NCBI RefSeq assembly: GCF_001983175.1
Contig: NZ_MNPW01000003.1
Location: 186,001-250,000 of the forward strand
Length of the DNA stretch: 64,000 nucleotides
Direction: 5' to 3'
From: Pseudomonas cedrina subsp. cedrina
GTDB taxonomy: Bacteria > Pseudomonadota > Gammaproteobacteria > Pseudomonadales > Pseudomonadaceae
In this document: positions 53,055 to 63,468 of the stretch, one piece after another
Layout of the letters: the number at the start of each line of letters is the position of its first letter
How positions within the stretch are numbered: position 1 is the first letter of the stretch
Translations under genes and position numbers: made by a program
Notes under the pieces: generated by a model
Databases searched by the model: none
What the model was told of the DNA's origin: nothing
What the model saw: the letters and a program-made list of their open reading frames with translations, nothing else

Positions 53055-53156
53055 TTGTAGGAGCGAGCTTGCTCGCGAAGAACTCAAAGACACCGCGGGC
53101 TACCAGGAACACTGCGTTATCGTTGACGATTTTCGCGAGCAAGCTCGCTCCTACAG
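53055..53156. repeat. REP doublet, TGTAGGAGCGAGCTTGCTCGCG class, copy 2
   Basis: Perfect inverted arms. The spacer, read on the minus strand, contains CGTCAACGATAACGC and CGCGGTGTCT as in the copy at 38875, so the two are full-length relatives in opposite orientations. It sits inside the operon between glpU and glpV, where a hairpin could raise the stability of the flanking mRNA segments differentially. Confidence 0.88.
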
Positions 53157-53167
53157 GGTGTGCACAC

Positions 53168-53440
53168 CTAGCCCCAACGCATCACACTCAACAGCCATAC
53201 CAGGGAGAGCGCGGACGCCACCCAGATGCTCCAGTCGGTAACGCCGATGACCAGCAAATGCAGGTAGGCGCTGCCGAGAAGACCGATAAACAGGCGATCA
53301 CCACGGGTGGTGCTGATCGGTAAAAAACCGCGCCGAGGGATGCTCGGCGAGCGCAGTTCCCAGGTGGTCATGCCCGCCAGAATCAGGGCGATGCCGCCAA
53401 AGAACAGCGCAGTGGGGGTGGTCCAGGCCATCCATTCCAT
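53168..53440 (-). CDS. glpU: DUF2160 membrane protein (GlpU-like)
   Basis: About 90 aa from MEWMAWTTPTALFFGG; two adjacent ATGs (53443 and 53440) follow GAGGAG and the second has the better spacing. Two to three membrane helices (about 8-24, 45-62, 67-85). DUF2160 proteins occur only with glycerol-type ABC importers (GlpU); the role is not known but is thought accessory to the permeases. It starts ten bases after the permease stop. Confidence 0.85.
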   Translation of the reverse strand: MEWMAWTTPTALFFGGIALILAGMTTWELRSPSIPRRGFLPISTTRGDRLFIGLLGSAYLHLLVIGVTDWSIWVASALSLVWLLSVMRWG

Positions 53441-53450
53441 CATCGACTCC

Positions 53451-54251
<801 letters not shown>

Positions 54252-54261
54252 GTTGGCGGCC

Positions 54262-55124
<863 letters not shown>

Positions 55125-55128
<4 letters not shown>

Positions 55129-56222
55129 GGCAGCACCTCCAGCAGGTAATCGTCGGCATACACCATCAGCCATTGCGCGGGAAAGCTGATGGAAGCCGTG
55201 CCTTCGGGCACCGGCTTGTCTTCGGCCAGGCGCACTTTCAACGGCGTGCCGTCGAGGTTGAGGGTGATGATCTTGTAGGTGCCGAGGTCTTCCAGGTGCG
55301 TGACTTCGGCCTGCATGGCGTCAGGATTGGGCTCGTCCCACACATGGATAAATTCCGGGCGGATGCCGACCTGCAGTTTTTTGTAACCGCTGCTGGCAAT
55401 GCGTTGCTGCAAGGCTTCGGACAAGGGCAGGTGGGTGCCGGCAAAACGCACCCCGCCCGCCTCGGCCTGCACTTCAATCAGGTTCATCCCAGGGCTGCCG
55501 ATGAAATAGCCGACAAAGGTGTGGCTCGGCCGCTCGAACAACTCACGCGGCGTGCCGAACTGTACGATCTGGCCGCCGTACATCACCGCGATCTTGTCGG
55601 CGAAAGTCGAGGCTTCCAGCTGATCGTGGGTCACATAGACCATAGTGATGTTGAACTGCTCGTGGATCTGCTTGAGCTTGCGCCGCAGTTTCCACTTGAG
55701 GTGCGGGTCGATGACCGTCAGCGGCTCGTCGAACAGAATCGCCGAGACGTCGTCGCGCACCAGGCCGCGGCCCATGGAGACTTTCTGTTTTTCATCGGCG
55801 GTGAGGTTGCGCGCCTTTTTGCTCAGCAGGCTTTGCAGGTCGAGGACTTCGGCGATTTCCTGCACCTTGCTGTGAATTTTCGCCTCGGCCATGCCCTGGT
55901 TGTGCAGCGGGAACGCCAGGTTGTCGAACACCGTCATGGTGTCGTACACCACCGGGAACTGGAACACCTGGGCAATGTTGCGTTTTTCCGGGGTGAGGTC
56001 GTTGACCACCTTGGTGTCGAATAGCACCTGGCCTTCGGACGGGCTGAGCAGGCCGGAGATGATATTGAGCAAGGTCGACTTGCCGCAGCCCGACGGCCCG
56101 AGCAAGGCGTAGGCCCCGCCCTGCTCCCATACGTGGTTCATTTCCCGAATGGCGTAGTCCTCAGGACCACTTGGCGCAGGGCTGTAGCTATGCGCCAGGT
56201 TCTGCAAATGGATCTCGGCCAT
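55125..56222 (-). CDS. glpT: Glycerol ABC importer ATPase with degenerate signature (GlpT-like)
   Basis: 365 aa. Walker A LGPSGCGKST (41-50), Q-loop VFQFPVV, Walker B and catalytic Glu166 (ILFDEP) and switch His199 (YVTHDQ) are all canonical. The ABC signature, normally LSGGQ, is LTADE (140-144). A C-terminal MalK-like regulatory domain follows (about 240-365). Its start overlaps the GlpS stop by one base (TGATG). It is expected to form a heterodimer with GlpS; see the finding on ATP-site asymmetry. It is not the same as the MFS transporter also named GlpT. Confidence 0.9.
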
Positions 56223-57316
56223 CAGGCAACCCTCGCAACACGGCGCCCGGGGGCCTGGACCAAACGGCCCTGGCCATCGAACACAAACAGTTTATGGGTG
56301 GGGATATACACACGGATCGGCGCGTCGACGTCGTATTCGTGCACCCCCGACAGGTGCAGCACCAACAGGAAGTGCTCGCTGCGCACATGCAGGAAGGTTT
56401 CCGAGCCGCTGATCTCGGCGACTTCCACGGTCACCGCCAGCTCCAGGTCGTCGTCGTTGCTCGGCACCAGGCTGATATGGCTGGGGCGTACGCCGAAACG
56501 GAACTCGCCTTCGCCGATGGGGCGCAGGTCGACGTTCAGCGGGAAGTGCACGAAATTGGCGAAACTCACTTCGTTACCGCTGATGCGCCCCGGCATCAGG
56601 TTGATCGGCGGCTCGGAAAACAGCTCGGCGGCCAGCACGGTCTGCGGCTGGTGATAGACCTCGGCGGCCTTGCCGCTCTGGATCACCCGGCCTTCGTGCA
56701 GGATGGTGGTGGTGCCGCCGAGGGCCAGGGCCTCGTTGGGTTCGGTGGTGGCGTAGATGGCGATGGTGTGGCGCGCAGCAAAGAGCTCGCGCATTTCCTG
56801 ACGCAGCTCTTCGCGCAGTTTGTAGTCCAGGTTCACCAGCGGCTCATCGAACAGGATCAGCTCGGCGTCCTTGACCAACGCGCGGGCCATGGCCGTGCGT
56901 TGCTGCTGACCGCCGGAGAGTTCCAGCGGATGGCGCTGCAGGAATTTCTCGATGCGCAGCATCCTGGCGGTTTCCAGCACCTTGCTCTGGATCAGTTCGT
57001 TGGACACGCCGGCCTGGCGCAGCGGCGAGGCGATGTTCTCGAACACGGTCATGGTGGGGTAGTTGATGAACTGCTGATACACCATCGACACGTTGCGCAG
57101 GCGCACCGGTTTTTGCGTGACATCCACGCCGTTCATCAGGATGCGGCCGCTGTCGGGCTTGTCCAGCCCGGCCATCAGGCGCATCAGGCTGGTCTTGCCG
57201 GACAGGGTGCGGCCGAGCAGGACGTTGAACGAACCGGCTTCGAAACGCAGGTTGGCGTCGTCGATCCAGGTTTGGCCTTCGACAACGCGGGAGACATGTT
57301 CCAGGGTCAATGACAT
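56222..57316 (-). CDS. glpS: Glycerol ABC importer ATPase lacking the switch histidine (GlpS-like)
   Basis: 364 aa. Walker A is GRTLSGKT (35-42), signature LSGGQ (133-137) canonical, Walker B/catalytic Glu158 in LILFDEPL. The switch-loop histidine is replaced by threonine (IYATTEPNEA, Thr191). A C-terminal regulatory domain follows. First gene of the operon, AAGG well placed upstream of the ATG, and 47 bases downstream of a sigma-54 promoter. Confidence 0.9.
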   Translation of the reverse strand: MSLTLEHVSRVVEGQTWIDDANLRFEAGSFNVLLGRTLSGKTSLMRLMAGLDKPDSGRILMNGVDVTQKPVRLRNVSMVYQQFINYPTMTVFENIASPLRQAGVSNELIQSKVLETARMLRIEKFLQRHPLELSGGQQQRTAMARALVKDAELILFDEPLVNLDYKLREELRQEMRELFAARHTIAIYATTEPNEALALGGTTTILHEGRVIQSGKAAEVYHQPQTVLAAELFSEPPINLMPGRISGNEVSFANFVHFPLNVDLRPIGEGEFRFGVRPSHISLVPSNDDDLELAVTVEVAEISGSETFLHVRSEHFLLVLHLSGVHEYDVDAPIRVYIPTHKLFVFDGQGRLVQAPGRRVARVA

Positions 57317-57362
57317 GACACGACCTTTTTTATTATTTGGAATGAATCTGGCCAGATGTCAG

Positions 57363-57378
57363 AGCGAGTTTCGTGCCA
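57363..57378 (-). promoter_or_regulatory. Sigma-54 promoter of the glycerol importer operon
   Basis: On the minus strand the sequence is TGGCACGAAACTCGCT. GG and GC are separated by exactly 10 bases, as required, and the -24 element TGGCACG is perfect; the -12 element TCGC differs by one base from TTGC. Transcription should start near 57352, giving a 35-base leader for glpS. The divergent sigma-54 activator is the obvious partner. Confidence 0.85.
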
Positions 57379-57422
57379 AAACCGGCAAAGCCTTGATGTG
57401 CAAGGAAATGGAGCAAAAGTGA

Positions 57423-57502
57423 TGTTCAAGAGTGAACAGAAATGAACAAGCCTGGCTGAACAACTGAACAATCTCGGGCTTGACAATGAACAGTACTGAA
57501 CA
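57423..57502. promoter_or_regulatory. Enhancer array: six TGAACA repeats and one inverted TGTTCA
   Basis: TGTTCAAGAGTGAACA (57423-57438) is a perfect palindrome. Further TGAACA copies start at 57443, 57457, 57465, 57487 and 57497. Several lie about 10 bp apart, on the same helix face. The array is 45-125 bases upstream of the sigma-54 promoter, the normal place for an enhancer-binding protein. Confidence 0.75.
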
Positions 57503-57528
57503 ACACTCTCATGACCAACACAGGGCGA

Positions 57529-57620
57529 ATGTGGGAGCGGGCTTGCTCGCGAATGCGGTGTGTCAGTCACTGAATTATTAACTGACCCACCGCTATCGCG
57601 GGCAAGCCCGCTCCCACAGT
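57529..57620. repeat. REP doublet (GGGAGCGGGCTTGCTCGCGAATGCGG class)
   Basis: Arms ATGTGGGAGCGGGCTTGCTC (57529) and complement ending 57619, with spacer GTGTCAGT..ACTGACCC. It separates the enhancer array from the activator gene. The rest of the divergent gap (57621-57682) is too short to hold anything but the activator promoter and leader. Confidence 0.87.
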
Positions 57621-57682
57621 TTTAAGCGGTTGCTTCAGGTAGATTGTGCACACCCCATAACAATAAAAATGCAGGTCACCCC

Positions 57683-59500
57683 ATGGCCGAACCACTGGCT
57701 CACGACACCCTTATCCAGGAATCCTGGCGCCGTTGCCGCGCCTTCGGCCTGGACCACCAGAGCACACCCAGCTTCGACCAGCTCCCCGCCGAGGGCATCA
57801 GCCAACTGCTGGAAAGCCAGCATTCTCTGGTGCAGACCACTCATCAGGAAGTGCTGCCCTACTACGAAAACATCCTGAGCAACTCCAATTGCCTGATCAT
57901 GCTGGCCGACAACCAGGGCCAGGTATTGACCAGTTGGGGCACCCAGCGCTTCATCGAGCCCAAGCTGGCCCGTGGTTTCAACCCCGGTGCCAGTTGGATG
58001 GAGCGTTCCAGCGGCACCAACGCCATCGGCACCGCACTGGCCTGTGCCCAGGCGGTGCATATCGAACACGATGAACATTTCCTCAAGGCCAACCGTTTCA
58101 TGACCGGCTCGGCGGCGCCGATCTTCGATGCCCAGCGCGAGATCATTGCGGTGCTGGATGTGTCCAGCGACAGCTATTTGCCGCCCTCCCACACCCTGGG
58201 CATGGTCAAGATGATGAGCCAGACCGTGGAAAACCGGCTGATCCTCAACCTGTTTCGCGGCGAACACTTCCAACTGACCTTCAACACCGGCCTGAGCAAC
58301 CTGGATAGCCAGTGGGCCGGCCTGCTGATCTTCGATGAAAGCGGCCAGGTGCTGTCAGCCAACCGCCGCGCCGATAACCTGCTGGGCATCAGCCTGTCAC
58401 GGGTCATGATCGACAGCTTGTTCAAGGTGTCGTTGCTCGAATTGCTGAACCAGCCGGAGGGGCTGCCCTTTTCCCTGCAGGCCGCGGGACGCAACCGCTT
58501 CCAGTGCTTGTTGAGGCGGCCCAGGCAAACGCCGGTGCAGGCGCGCGTGTTTACCGAACCTGCGCCCGCCAAGCCCACCTCGATTGGCCTCAAGACCTTG
58601 CATTTTGGCGACGTGCGCGTGGAAAAAGCCGTGCGCCAGGCCGAGCGCTTGCTGGAGAAGGACATTCCGCTGCTGATCCACGGCGAAACGGGGGTGGGCA
58701 AAGAGGTGTTCGTCAAGGCCCTGCACCAGGCCAGTTCGCGCAGCCAGAAGGCGTTTATCGCGGTGAACTGCGCGGCGATCCCGGCTGAGCTGGTGGAGTC
58801 GGAGCTGTTCGGCTACGAAAAAGGTGCGTTCACCGGCGCCAATCAAAAAGGCAGCATCGGCCTGATCCGCAAGGCGGACAAGGGCACGCTGTTTCTCGAT
58901 GAGATCGGTGATATGCCGCTGCCCACCCAGGCGCGCCTGCTGCGCGTGCTGCAGGAACGTTGCGTGCAGCCGGTGGGCAGCAGCGAGTTGTTCGCGGTAG
59001 ATTTGCGCATCATCTCGGCCACCAACCGCGCGTTGCGCGAGTTGGTACAGGCCGGGCGTTTTCGTGAGGATTTGTACTACCGCATCGGCGGCCTGACCCT
59101 GGAACTGCCGCCCTTGCGCGAGCGCACCGACAAGCGGGCGTTGTTCCAGCAGTTATGGCAGCAACACCGTGAGCCGACCCAATGGGCAGGTCTGAGCAGC
59201 GAGGTGCTGGCGCTGTTCGAGCAGCACCCGTGGCCGGGCAATCTGCGCCAGGTCAGCAGCGTGTTGCAGGTGGCGCTGGCGATGGCCGAAGAACAGCCGA
59301 TCCGCCCGGAGCATCTGCCGGATGACTTTTTTGTCGACTTGAACCTGGCGCCGCCGCTGCCCGCCAGTGAGTACCTGGATGACAGCATCGACCTGAACCA
59401 GCGCTTGAAGGCCGCCGGCGGGAATATTTCCCATCTGGCGCGCGAACTGGGGGTAAGCCGCAATACCTTGTACAAGCGCCTGCGCCAGAACGACGGCTGA
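57683..59500 (+). CDS. Sigma-54-dependent activator (AcoR/DhaR-like)
   Basis: 605 aa from MAEPLAHDTLIQESWRRC. An N-terminal sensory region with a GAF-like domain (about 60-200; GASWMERSSGTNAIGTALA, APIFDAQREIIAVLDVS) and a second region (about 205-300) precede the AAA+ domain (about 305-540): Walker A GETGVGKE, the sigma-54 loop GAFTGA, Walker B TLFLDEIGD. The C-terminus is a Fis-type helix-turn-helix (ARELGVSRNTLYKRLR). AcoR/DhaR-type regulators sense small alcohols or ketones. It is expected to bind the TGAACA array and drive the glycerol importer operon. Confidence 0.93.
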   Translation: MAEPLAHDTLIQESWRRCRAFGLDHQSTPSFDQLPAEGISQLLESQHSLVQTTHQEVLPYYENILSNSNCLIMLADNQGQVLTSWGTQRFIEPKLARGFNPGASWMERSSGTNAIGTALACAQAVHIEHDEHFLKANRFMTGSAAPIFDAQREIIAVLDVSSDSYLPPSHTLGMVKMMSQTVENRLILNLFRGEHFQLTFNTGLSNLDSQWAGLLIFDESGQVLSANRRADNLLGISLSRVMIDSLFKVSLLELLNQPEGLPFSLQAAGRNRFQCLLRRPRQTPVQARVFTEPAPAKPTSIGLKTLHFGDVRVEKAVRQAERLLEKDIPLLIHGETGVGKEVFVKALHQASSRSQKAFIAVNCAAIPAELVESELFGYEKGAFTGANQKGSIGLIRKADKGTLFLDEIGDMPLPTQARLLRVLQERCVQPVGSSELFAVDLRIISATNRALRELVQAGRFREDLYYRIGGLTLELPPLRERTDKRALFQQLWQQHREPTQWAGLSSEVLALFEQHPWPGNLRQVSSVLQVALAMAEEQPIRPEHLPDDFFVDLNLAPPLPASEYLDDSIDLNQRLKAAGGNISHLARELGVSRNTLYKRLRQNDG

Positions 59501-59501
59501 T

Positions 59502-60434
59502 CTAGCGCGGCTTGACCACCACCAGCAGGTCAGTGAAGTACTCCACCTGGATCGGCAGGTTATCCGCCAGGGACGACAGCGCCGCCGCCGTGTCGTCCAG
59601 CTTGAACACACCCGATACCCGTAGGTTCTGCAGGGCCTCGGGGTCGAAGCGCAGCATGCCGTGGCGGTAGCCGGCGAGGGTTTGCAGCACGTCGCTCAAG
59701 GGCTGGTCGTTGACCTTGAGCAGGCCGCGGGTCCAGGCGTCGGGGTCGGTATCGGCAAGGGCTTGCGCTGGCTGGGCGCGGCCGTGGTTGAGGACCGCAC
59801 GCTGGCCGGCCGAGACCTTGACCCCATCGCTGGCATCGCCTTTGACCGCTACGCTGGACTCGATCACTGTCACCACCGTGGTGCCGTCCGCCGCGCGCTT
59901 GACCAGGTAGCGCGTGCCCAATGCAGTGGCGGTGCCCTGGTCGGTGCGGACCACGAAGGGCCGTTGCGCATCCTTGGCCACGTCGACCCAGAGTTCGCCT
60001 TGCAGCAGTTCGATGACCCGTTGATGGCCGTCGAATTTGACGTCCACCGCCGAGTTGCTGTTGAGCTGCAACTGACTGCCGTCCGCGAGGGCGATCTGCC
60101 GGCGCTCGCCGACGCCGGTGCGCTGGTCGGCCATCCACACCGGCAGGTGCTGCAGGCCCAGCCAGCCACACAGGACCACGCCGAGCAAGCCCCCTACCTG
60201 CGCGCCGCGCGGGCGTCGCGGGGCGAATGCGCAGTTCAGGGCAACGCGGGCAGGTTTGGCGGGCAAGGTATCGAGGCTGCCCCACAACGCTCCCATGCGC
60301 TCGATGGCCACGGCGTGACGCGGGTCGGCCTGGCACCAGACGTGGAAGGCCTGGCGGTCGGCGTCGGTGACGTCTTCGTCGTGCAGGCGCGTCAGCCACT
60401 GTGCCGCTTGCTGAATGATCTGCTCGGAACTCAT
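59502..60434 (-). CDS. FecR-family anti-sigma/transmembrane sensor (second)
   Basis: 310 aa. The N-terminal cytoplasmic part (QAAQWLTRLHDEDVTDADRQ, DUF4880) is followed by one membrane segment (about 78-96, VGGLLGVVLCGWLGL) and the FecR domain (ERRQIALADGSQLQLNSNSA, ALGTRYLVK). Its ATG overlaps the sigma stop (ATGA). It ends two bases from the convergent sigma-54 activator gene. No STN receptor adjoins it, because the neighbouring receptor lacks that domain. Confidence 0.9.
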   Translation of the reverse strand: MSSEQIIQQAAQWLTRLHDEDVTDADRQAFHVWCQADPRHAVAIERMGALWGSLDTLPAKPARVALNCAFAPRRPRGAQVGGLLGVVLCGWLGLQHLPVWMADQRTGVGERRQIALADGSQLQLNSNSAVDVKFDGHQRVIELLQGELWVDVAKDAQRPFVVRTDQGTATALGTRYLVKRAADGTTVVTVIESSVAVKGDASDGVKVSAGQRAVLNHGRAQPAQALADTDPDAWTRGLLKVNDQPLSDVLQTLAGYRHGMLRFDPEALQNLRVSGVFKLDDTAAALSSLADNLPIQVEYFTDLLVVVKPR

Positions 60435-60973
60435 ACCAGCGGGTCTGCCGGGTGCAGGCTGTGGTAACAGTGCACCAGGGCGCTGGAGATGTAGTTTTTG
60501 ACGGTACTGGAGGAGACGCCCAGCTGCGTGGCAATTTCGCTGTAGGTCAGCCCATCGAGGCGGCTCAACAGGAAGGCTTCACGGGCTTTGGCCGGCAGGC
60601 CGGCGAGCATTTCGGCGATGCGTTCGAGCGCTTGCAGCGCCACGTGAATCGCGGCCGGGTCGGGCATGCCGGCGTCTTCGCACTGGTTCACCAGGGCTTC
60701 CATGTAGGCTTTTTCGATGCGGCGACGCCGGGCACCGTCGATCATCAGCCGCCCTGCCGTGGTGGCCAGGAAGGCGCGGGGTTCCTTGATAGCCTGCGGC
60801 TCGGCCAGCATCAGCACGCGAATGAAAGCGTCGTGCGCCAGGTCGGCGGCATGCTGGGAACAGCCCAGTTTTTTGCGCAGCCAGCCGTGCAGCCAGCCGT
60901 GGTGCTCGCTGTACATCGCCGTAAGGGTCTGCTGCCGGACGGAATCGCCCCGCGCGGCCGGAATGTCGTGCAT
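60431..60973 (-). CDS. ECF sigma factor (second, FecI-like)
   Basis: 180 aa from MHDIPAARGDSVRQQ (ATG at 60973; a TTG two codons upstream is possible). Region 2: YSEHHGWLHGWLRKKLGCSQ and ADLAHDAFIRVL; region 4: GLTYSEIATQLGVSSSTVKN. It is related to the sigma at 7256 in layout but clearly distinct. Translationally coupled to the FecR gene. The receptor gene lies upstream, separated by a repeat, unlike the first system, where it lies downstream. Confidence 0.92.
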   Translation of the reverse strand: MHDIPAARGDSVRQQTLTAMYSEHHGWLHGWLRKKLGCSQHAADLAHDAFIRVLMLAEPQAIKEPRAFLATTAGRLMIDGARRRRIEKAYMEALVNQCEDAGMPDPAAIHVALQALERIAEMLAGLPAKAREAFLLSRLDGLTYSEIATQLGVSSSTVKNYISSALVHCYHSLHPADPLV

Positions 60974-61079
60974 GCGCAAAAGTATCTCAAATGGGAAAGG
61001 TTACCAATTGCGCAAACAATGCCAGTAAAACGGTGTAGGAGCAAGGGGCTCCCGTTGTCAGTGATTGCAGGTACATGAC

Positions 61080-61241
61080 TGTAGTGAGCGGGCTTGTCCC
61101 GCGCTGGGTGGCGAAGCCGCCCCAAAACCAGGCGCCTTAGTTATATCTGGAAGAATGCGTTGGCCCAGATTGGGGCGGCTTCGCCACCCAGCGCGGGACA
61201 AGCCCGCTCACTACAAATATCGCAGGTAAGCCAGCGCCTAC
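61080..61241. repeat. Solitary palindromic element (135 bp), copy 4, with adjoining decayed REP arm
   Basis: The element runs 61080-61216 (TGTAGTGAGCGGGCTTGTCC to its complement; inner arms CGCTGGGTGGCGAAGCCGCC and GGCGGCTTCGCCACCCAGCG). A diverged REP arm ATCGCAGGTAAGCCAGCGCC (61219 on) follows immediately, suggesting this copy was once part of a nested composite whose left arm has been lost. Confidence 0.85.
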
Positions 61242-61242
61242 G

Positions 61243-63354
61243 TTAACGCCAGCTCCACGACACCCCGGTGTAGATGCCACGGCCATCGGCCGGTGTCGAA
61301 CGCGCGACATCCAGGCCCTTGTCGTCATAGCCCGGTGTGACGGTGTTGGCGTAACGCCGGTTGGCGAGGTTGCGCAGGTCGACCCAGGCCTGCCAGTCCT
61401 GCCCTGGCGCGTCGTAGCCAAGCGTGGCGCCGAAGATGCTGTAGGACGCGGCGTAGTAGGAGTTGGCGTAATCCACCGCCACCTTTGATGAATACTCCGT
61501 GTTGAAACTGGTGTAGAAACCCGTCGGATGGCTGTAGCGCAGTTGTGCCTGATAGTAATGCTTGGGGATGCCGGGCAAGGTGTTGTCGCCGAAGCGGTCA
61601 TCGTCGCGGTAATGGAAGTCGCTGAAGGTGTAGGCCTGGCGCAGGGCGAGCTGGCCGTTGCCGCCGCCATCCCACAAGGGGCTGAGCAGGCTCAGCTCCA
61701 CGCCTTGGTGCACGGTGGGGCTGGCGTTGGCTTCGGCGACGATGGCATTGCTGGTGGCGGTTTGCGCCTGGGTTTCCACGCTGAGCAATTCGTGGCGCAC
61801 TTCGGAACGGTACAGCGCCAGGTCCCACTGGCCGAACCACTGTTCGCCACGGCCGCCGATTTCGAGGGTGGTGGCGGTCTGGTTTTTCAGGCTCACGCCT
61901 TCGCGCGCCAGGCCCCGGGCCGGGCCGCTGGTAAAGTATTTGTTGGAACCCCAGATCATCGACCAGGCATGCGGCGGCTCCACCGAGCGGCTCAGGTTGC
62001 CGTACACCTGCAATTGCGGGGTGACGTCATAACGCAGGCCGACGCGCGGCGCGTAGTCCCAGTCGTGCTGGCTGAGGGGCGCCTGGCCGTCGGGATAGCT
62101 GACCTCGGTTTCGCGACGGGTGTAGATCGCCGCGAGGCCGGTGGTGAGCCACAGGTCGGGGACCAGCTCCAGGTCGTTGCCAATGTGCAACACGGTGTCG
62201 GAACCCAGGTAGCTGTAGTCGCGGGTCTTGGTGCCGGGTGCGTAGGAAACGGTGTTCCCCGCAGGCGTGCGCACGTACTCCGAGGCGCCATTGTTGGGCA
62301 TCGCCTGGGTGGTGCGCAGGCCAATCGTGGTCTGGCTGTCGTGGCCGAACAGCGTGTCCTGGCGAATGTACTTGAGGGTGCTGCTGATGTCGGTGTAGGC
62401 GACTTTCAGCCGGTTGGTGCCTTCGCGCAGGTCCATCGGGTAGTCGTGGTAGGCCAGCCCGACTTCAAGCCGCGAACTGTCGTCCAGTCGCAGGGTGGTC
62501 TTGTTGGCGATCCAGGTGGAGCCCGGTTGCAGGCGCTGGGAGTCGCGCGCGGCATTGAGGCTGTTGGCCGCGCGCGGGTCATGGCTGATCTGCGCGCGCG
62601 TGAGTTTGCCGGGGGTGTCGTTGGTGGTTTCGCGGTAGCGCAAGTAGAAGCGCGTTTCCAGGTCCGGGTTGAAACGGTAGCCAAAGTTGGCCGCCACCCC
62701 CTTGCCGGTGGCCGCGCTTTGGCGCTGGTAGCCGTCGGACTCGGAGTCAGTGAGGCTGATGTAGTAGTCGGCATCTCCCAGCACCTGGCCCGAGCTGATC
62801 TCGCGTTGGGCATAGCCTTTGCTGCCCGCTTCGTAGCGCACCTGCAACGTGGGCGCGTCGTAGCCCGTGTGGGTCACGTAGTTGACCGCGCCGCCCAGGG
62901 CCAAGGCACCCTGGTCAAACCCGTTGGCGCCGCGCAGCACTTCGACGCGGCTTTGCCACAGCGGGTCTTTTAATTCGTAGGGGGTGCCGCCAGGCCCGGT
63001 CAACGGCAGGCCATCGAACATTTCATACAAGCCGGAGGCATGGGAACCGGGGCTACGGTTCAGGCCCGAACCGCGAATCGAGAGTTTCACCCCTTCGTTG
63101 TTTGCCGCCTTGGCGTACACGCCGGCCTGGTACTTGAACACATCCTCATTGGTGCTCACCCGCCCCTGCTGCACGCTGCCCATGTCGATGTAATTGGTGC
63201 CGCCGGGCACGCTCTTGAGCTGCGCCTGGGCCACCTCACCGGCGCTGGCTTCGCTGCTGGTGACTTCGACCGGGGCCAATTGCAGGTCTTCGGCATGCGC
63301 CAGCGAGCTGAACGTCAGGGCGGCAAAAAGGAGCGGTGGTGGGCGCAGCAGCAT
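61243..63354 (-). CDS. TonB-dependent receptor without STN domain
   Basis: 703 aa. Signal peptide (MLLRPPPLLFAALTFSSLAHA, about 21 residues) leads directly into AEDLQLAPVEVTS, the TonB-box region, so there is no room for the roughly 70-residue signalling domain. Plug domain about 35-165 (VSTNEDVFKYQAGVYAKA, RVEVLRGANGFDQGALALGG); the barrel ends in GIYTGVSWSWR, with a terminal aromatic-rich strand though the last residue is Arg. Similar to FecA-like siderophore receptors in the barrel. The ligand is unknown. Confidence 0.9.
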   Translation of the reverse strand: MLLRPPPLLFAALTFSSLAHAEDLQLAPVEVTSSEASAGEVAQAQLKSVPGGTNYIDMGSVQQGRVSTNEDVFKYQAGVYAKAANNEGVKLSIRGSGLNRSPGSHASGLYEMFDGLPLTGPGGTPYELKDPLWQSRVEVLRGANGFDQGALALGGAVNYVTHTGYDAPTLQVRYEAGSKGYAQREISSGQVLGDADYYISLTDSESDGYQRQSAATGKGVAANFGYRFNPDLETRFYLRYRETTNDTPGKLTRAQISHDPRAANSLNAARDSQRLQPGSTWIANKTTLRLDDSSRLEVGLAYHDYPMDLREGTNRLKVAYTDISSTLKYIRQDTLFGHDSQTTIGLRTTQAMPNNGASEYVRTPAGNTVSYAPGTKTRDYSYLGSDTVLHIGNDLELVPDLWLTTGLAAIYTRRETEVSYPDGQAPLSQHDWDYAPRVGLRYDVTPQLQVYGNLSRSVEPPHAWSMIWGSNKYFTSGPARGLAREGVSLKNQTATTLEIGGRGEQWFGQWDLALYRSEVRHELLSVETQAQTATSNAIVAEANASPTVHQGVELSLLSPLWDGGGNGQLALRQAYTFSDFHYRDDDRFGDNTLPGIPKHYYQAQLRYSHPTGFYTSFNTEYSSKVAVDYANSYYAASYSIFGATLGYDAPGQDWQAWVDLRNLANRRYANTVTPGYDDKGLDVARSTPADGRGIYTGVSWSWR

Positions 63355-63468
63355 CGGGGGCAGGTCCTTGGAATTCGGGAGGCACGTGGTGGGAAGTCGT
63401 GGACGCCCGCCAGGTCACGCCTTATCAACGGACGGACCTCTGCAATTCTGCTCGCTGCAAGATCGCGC

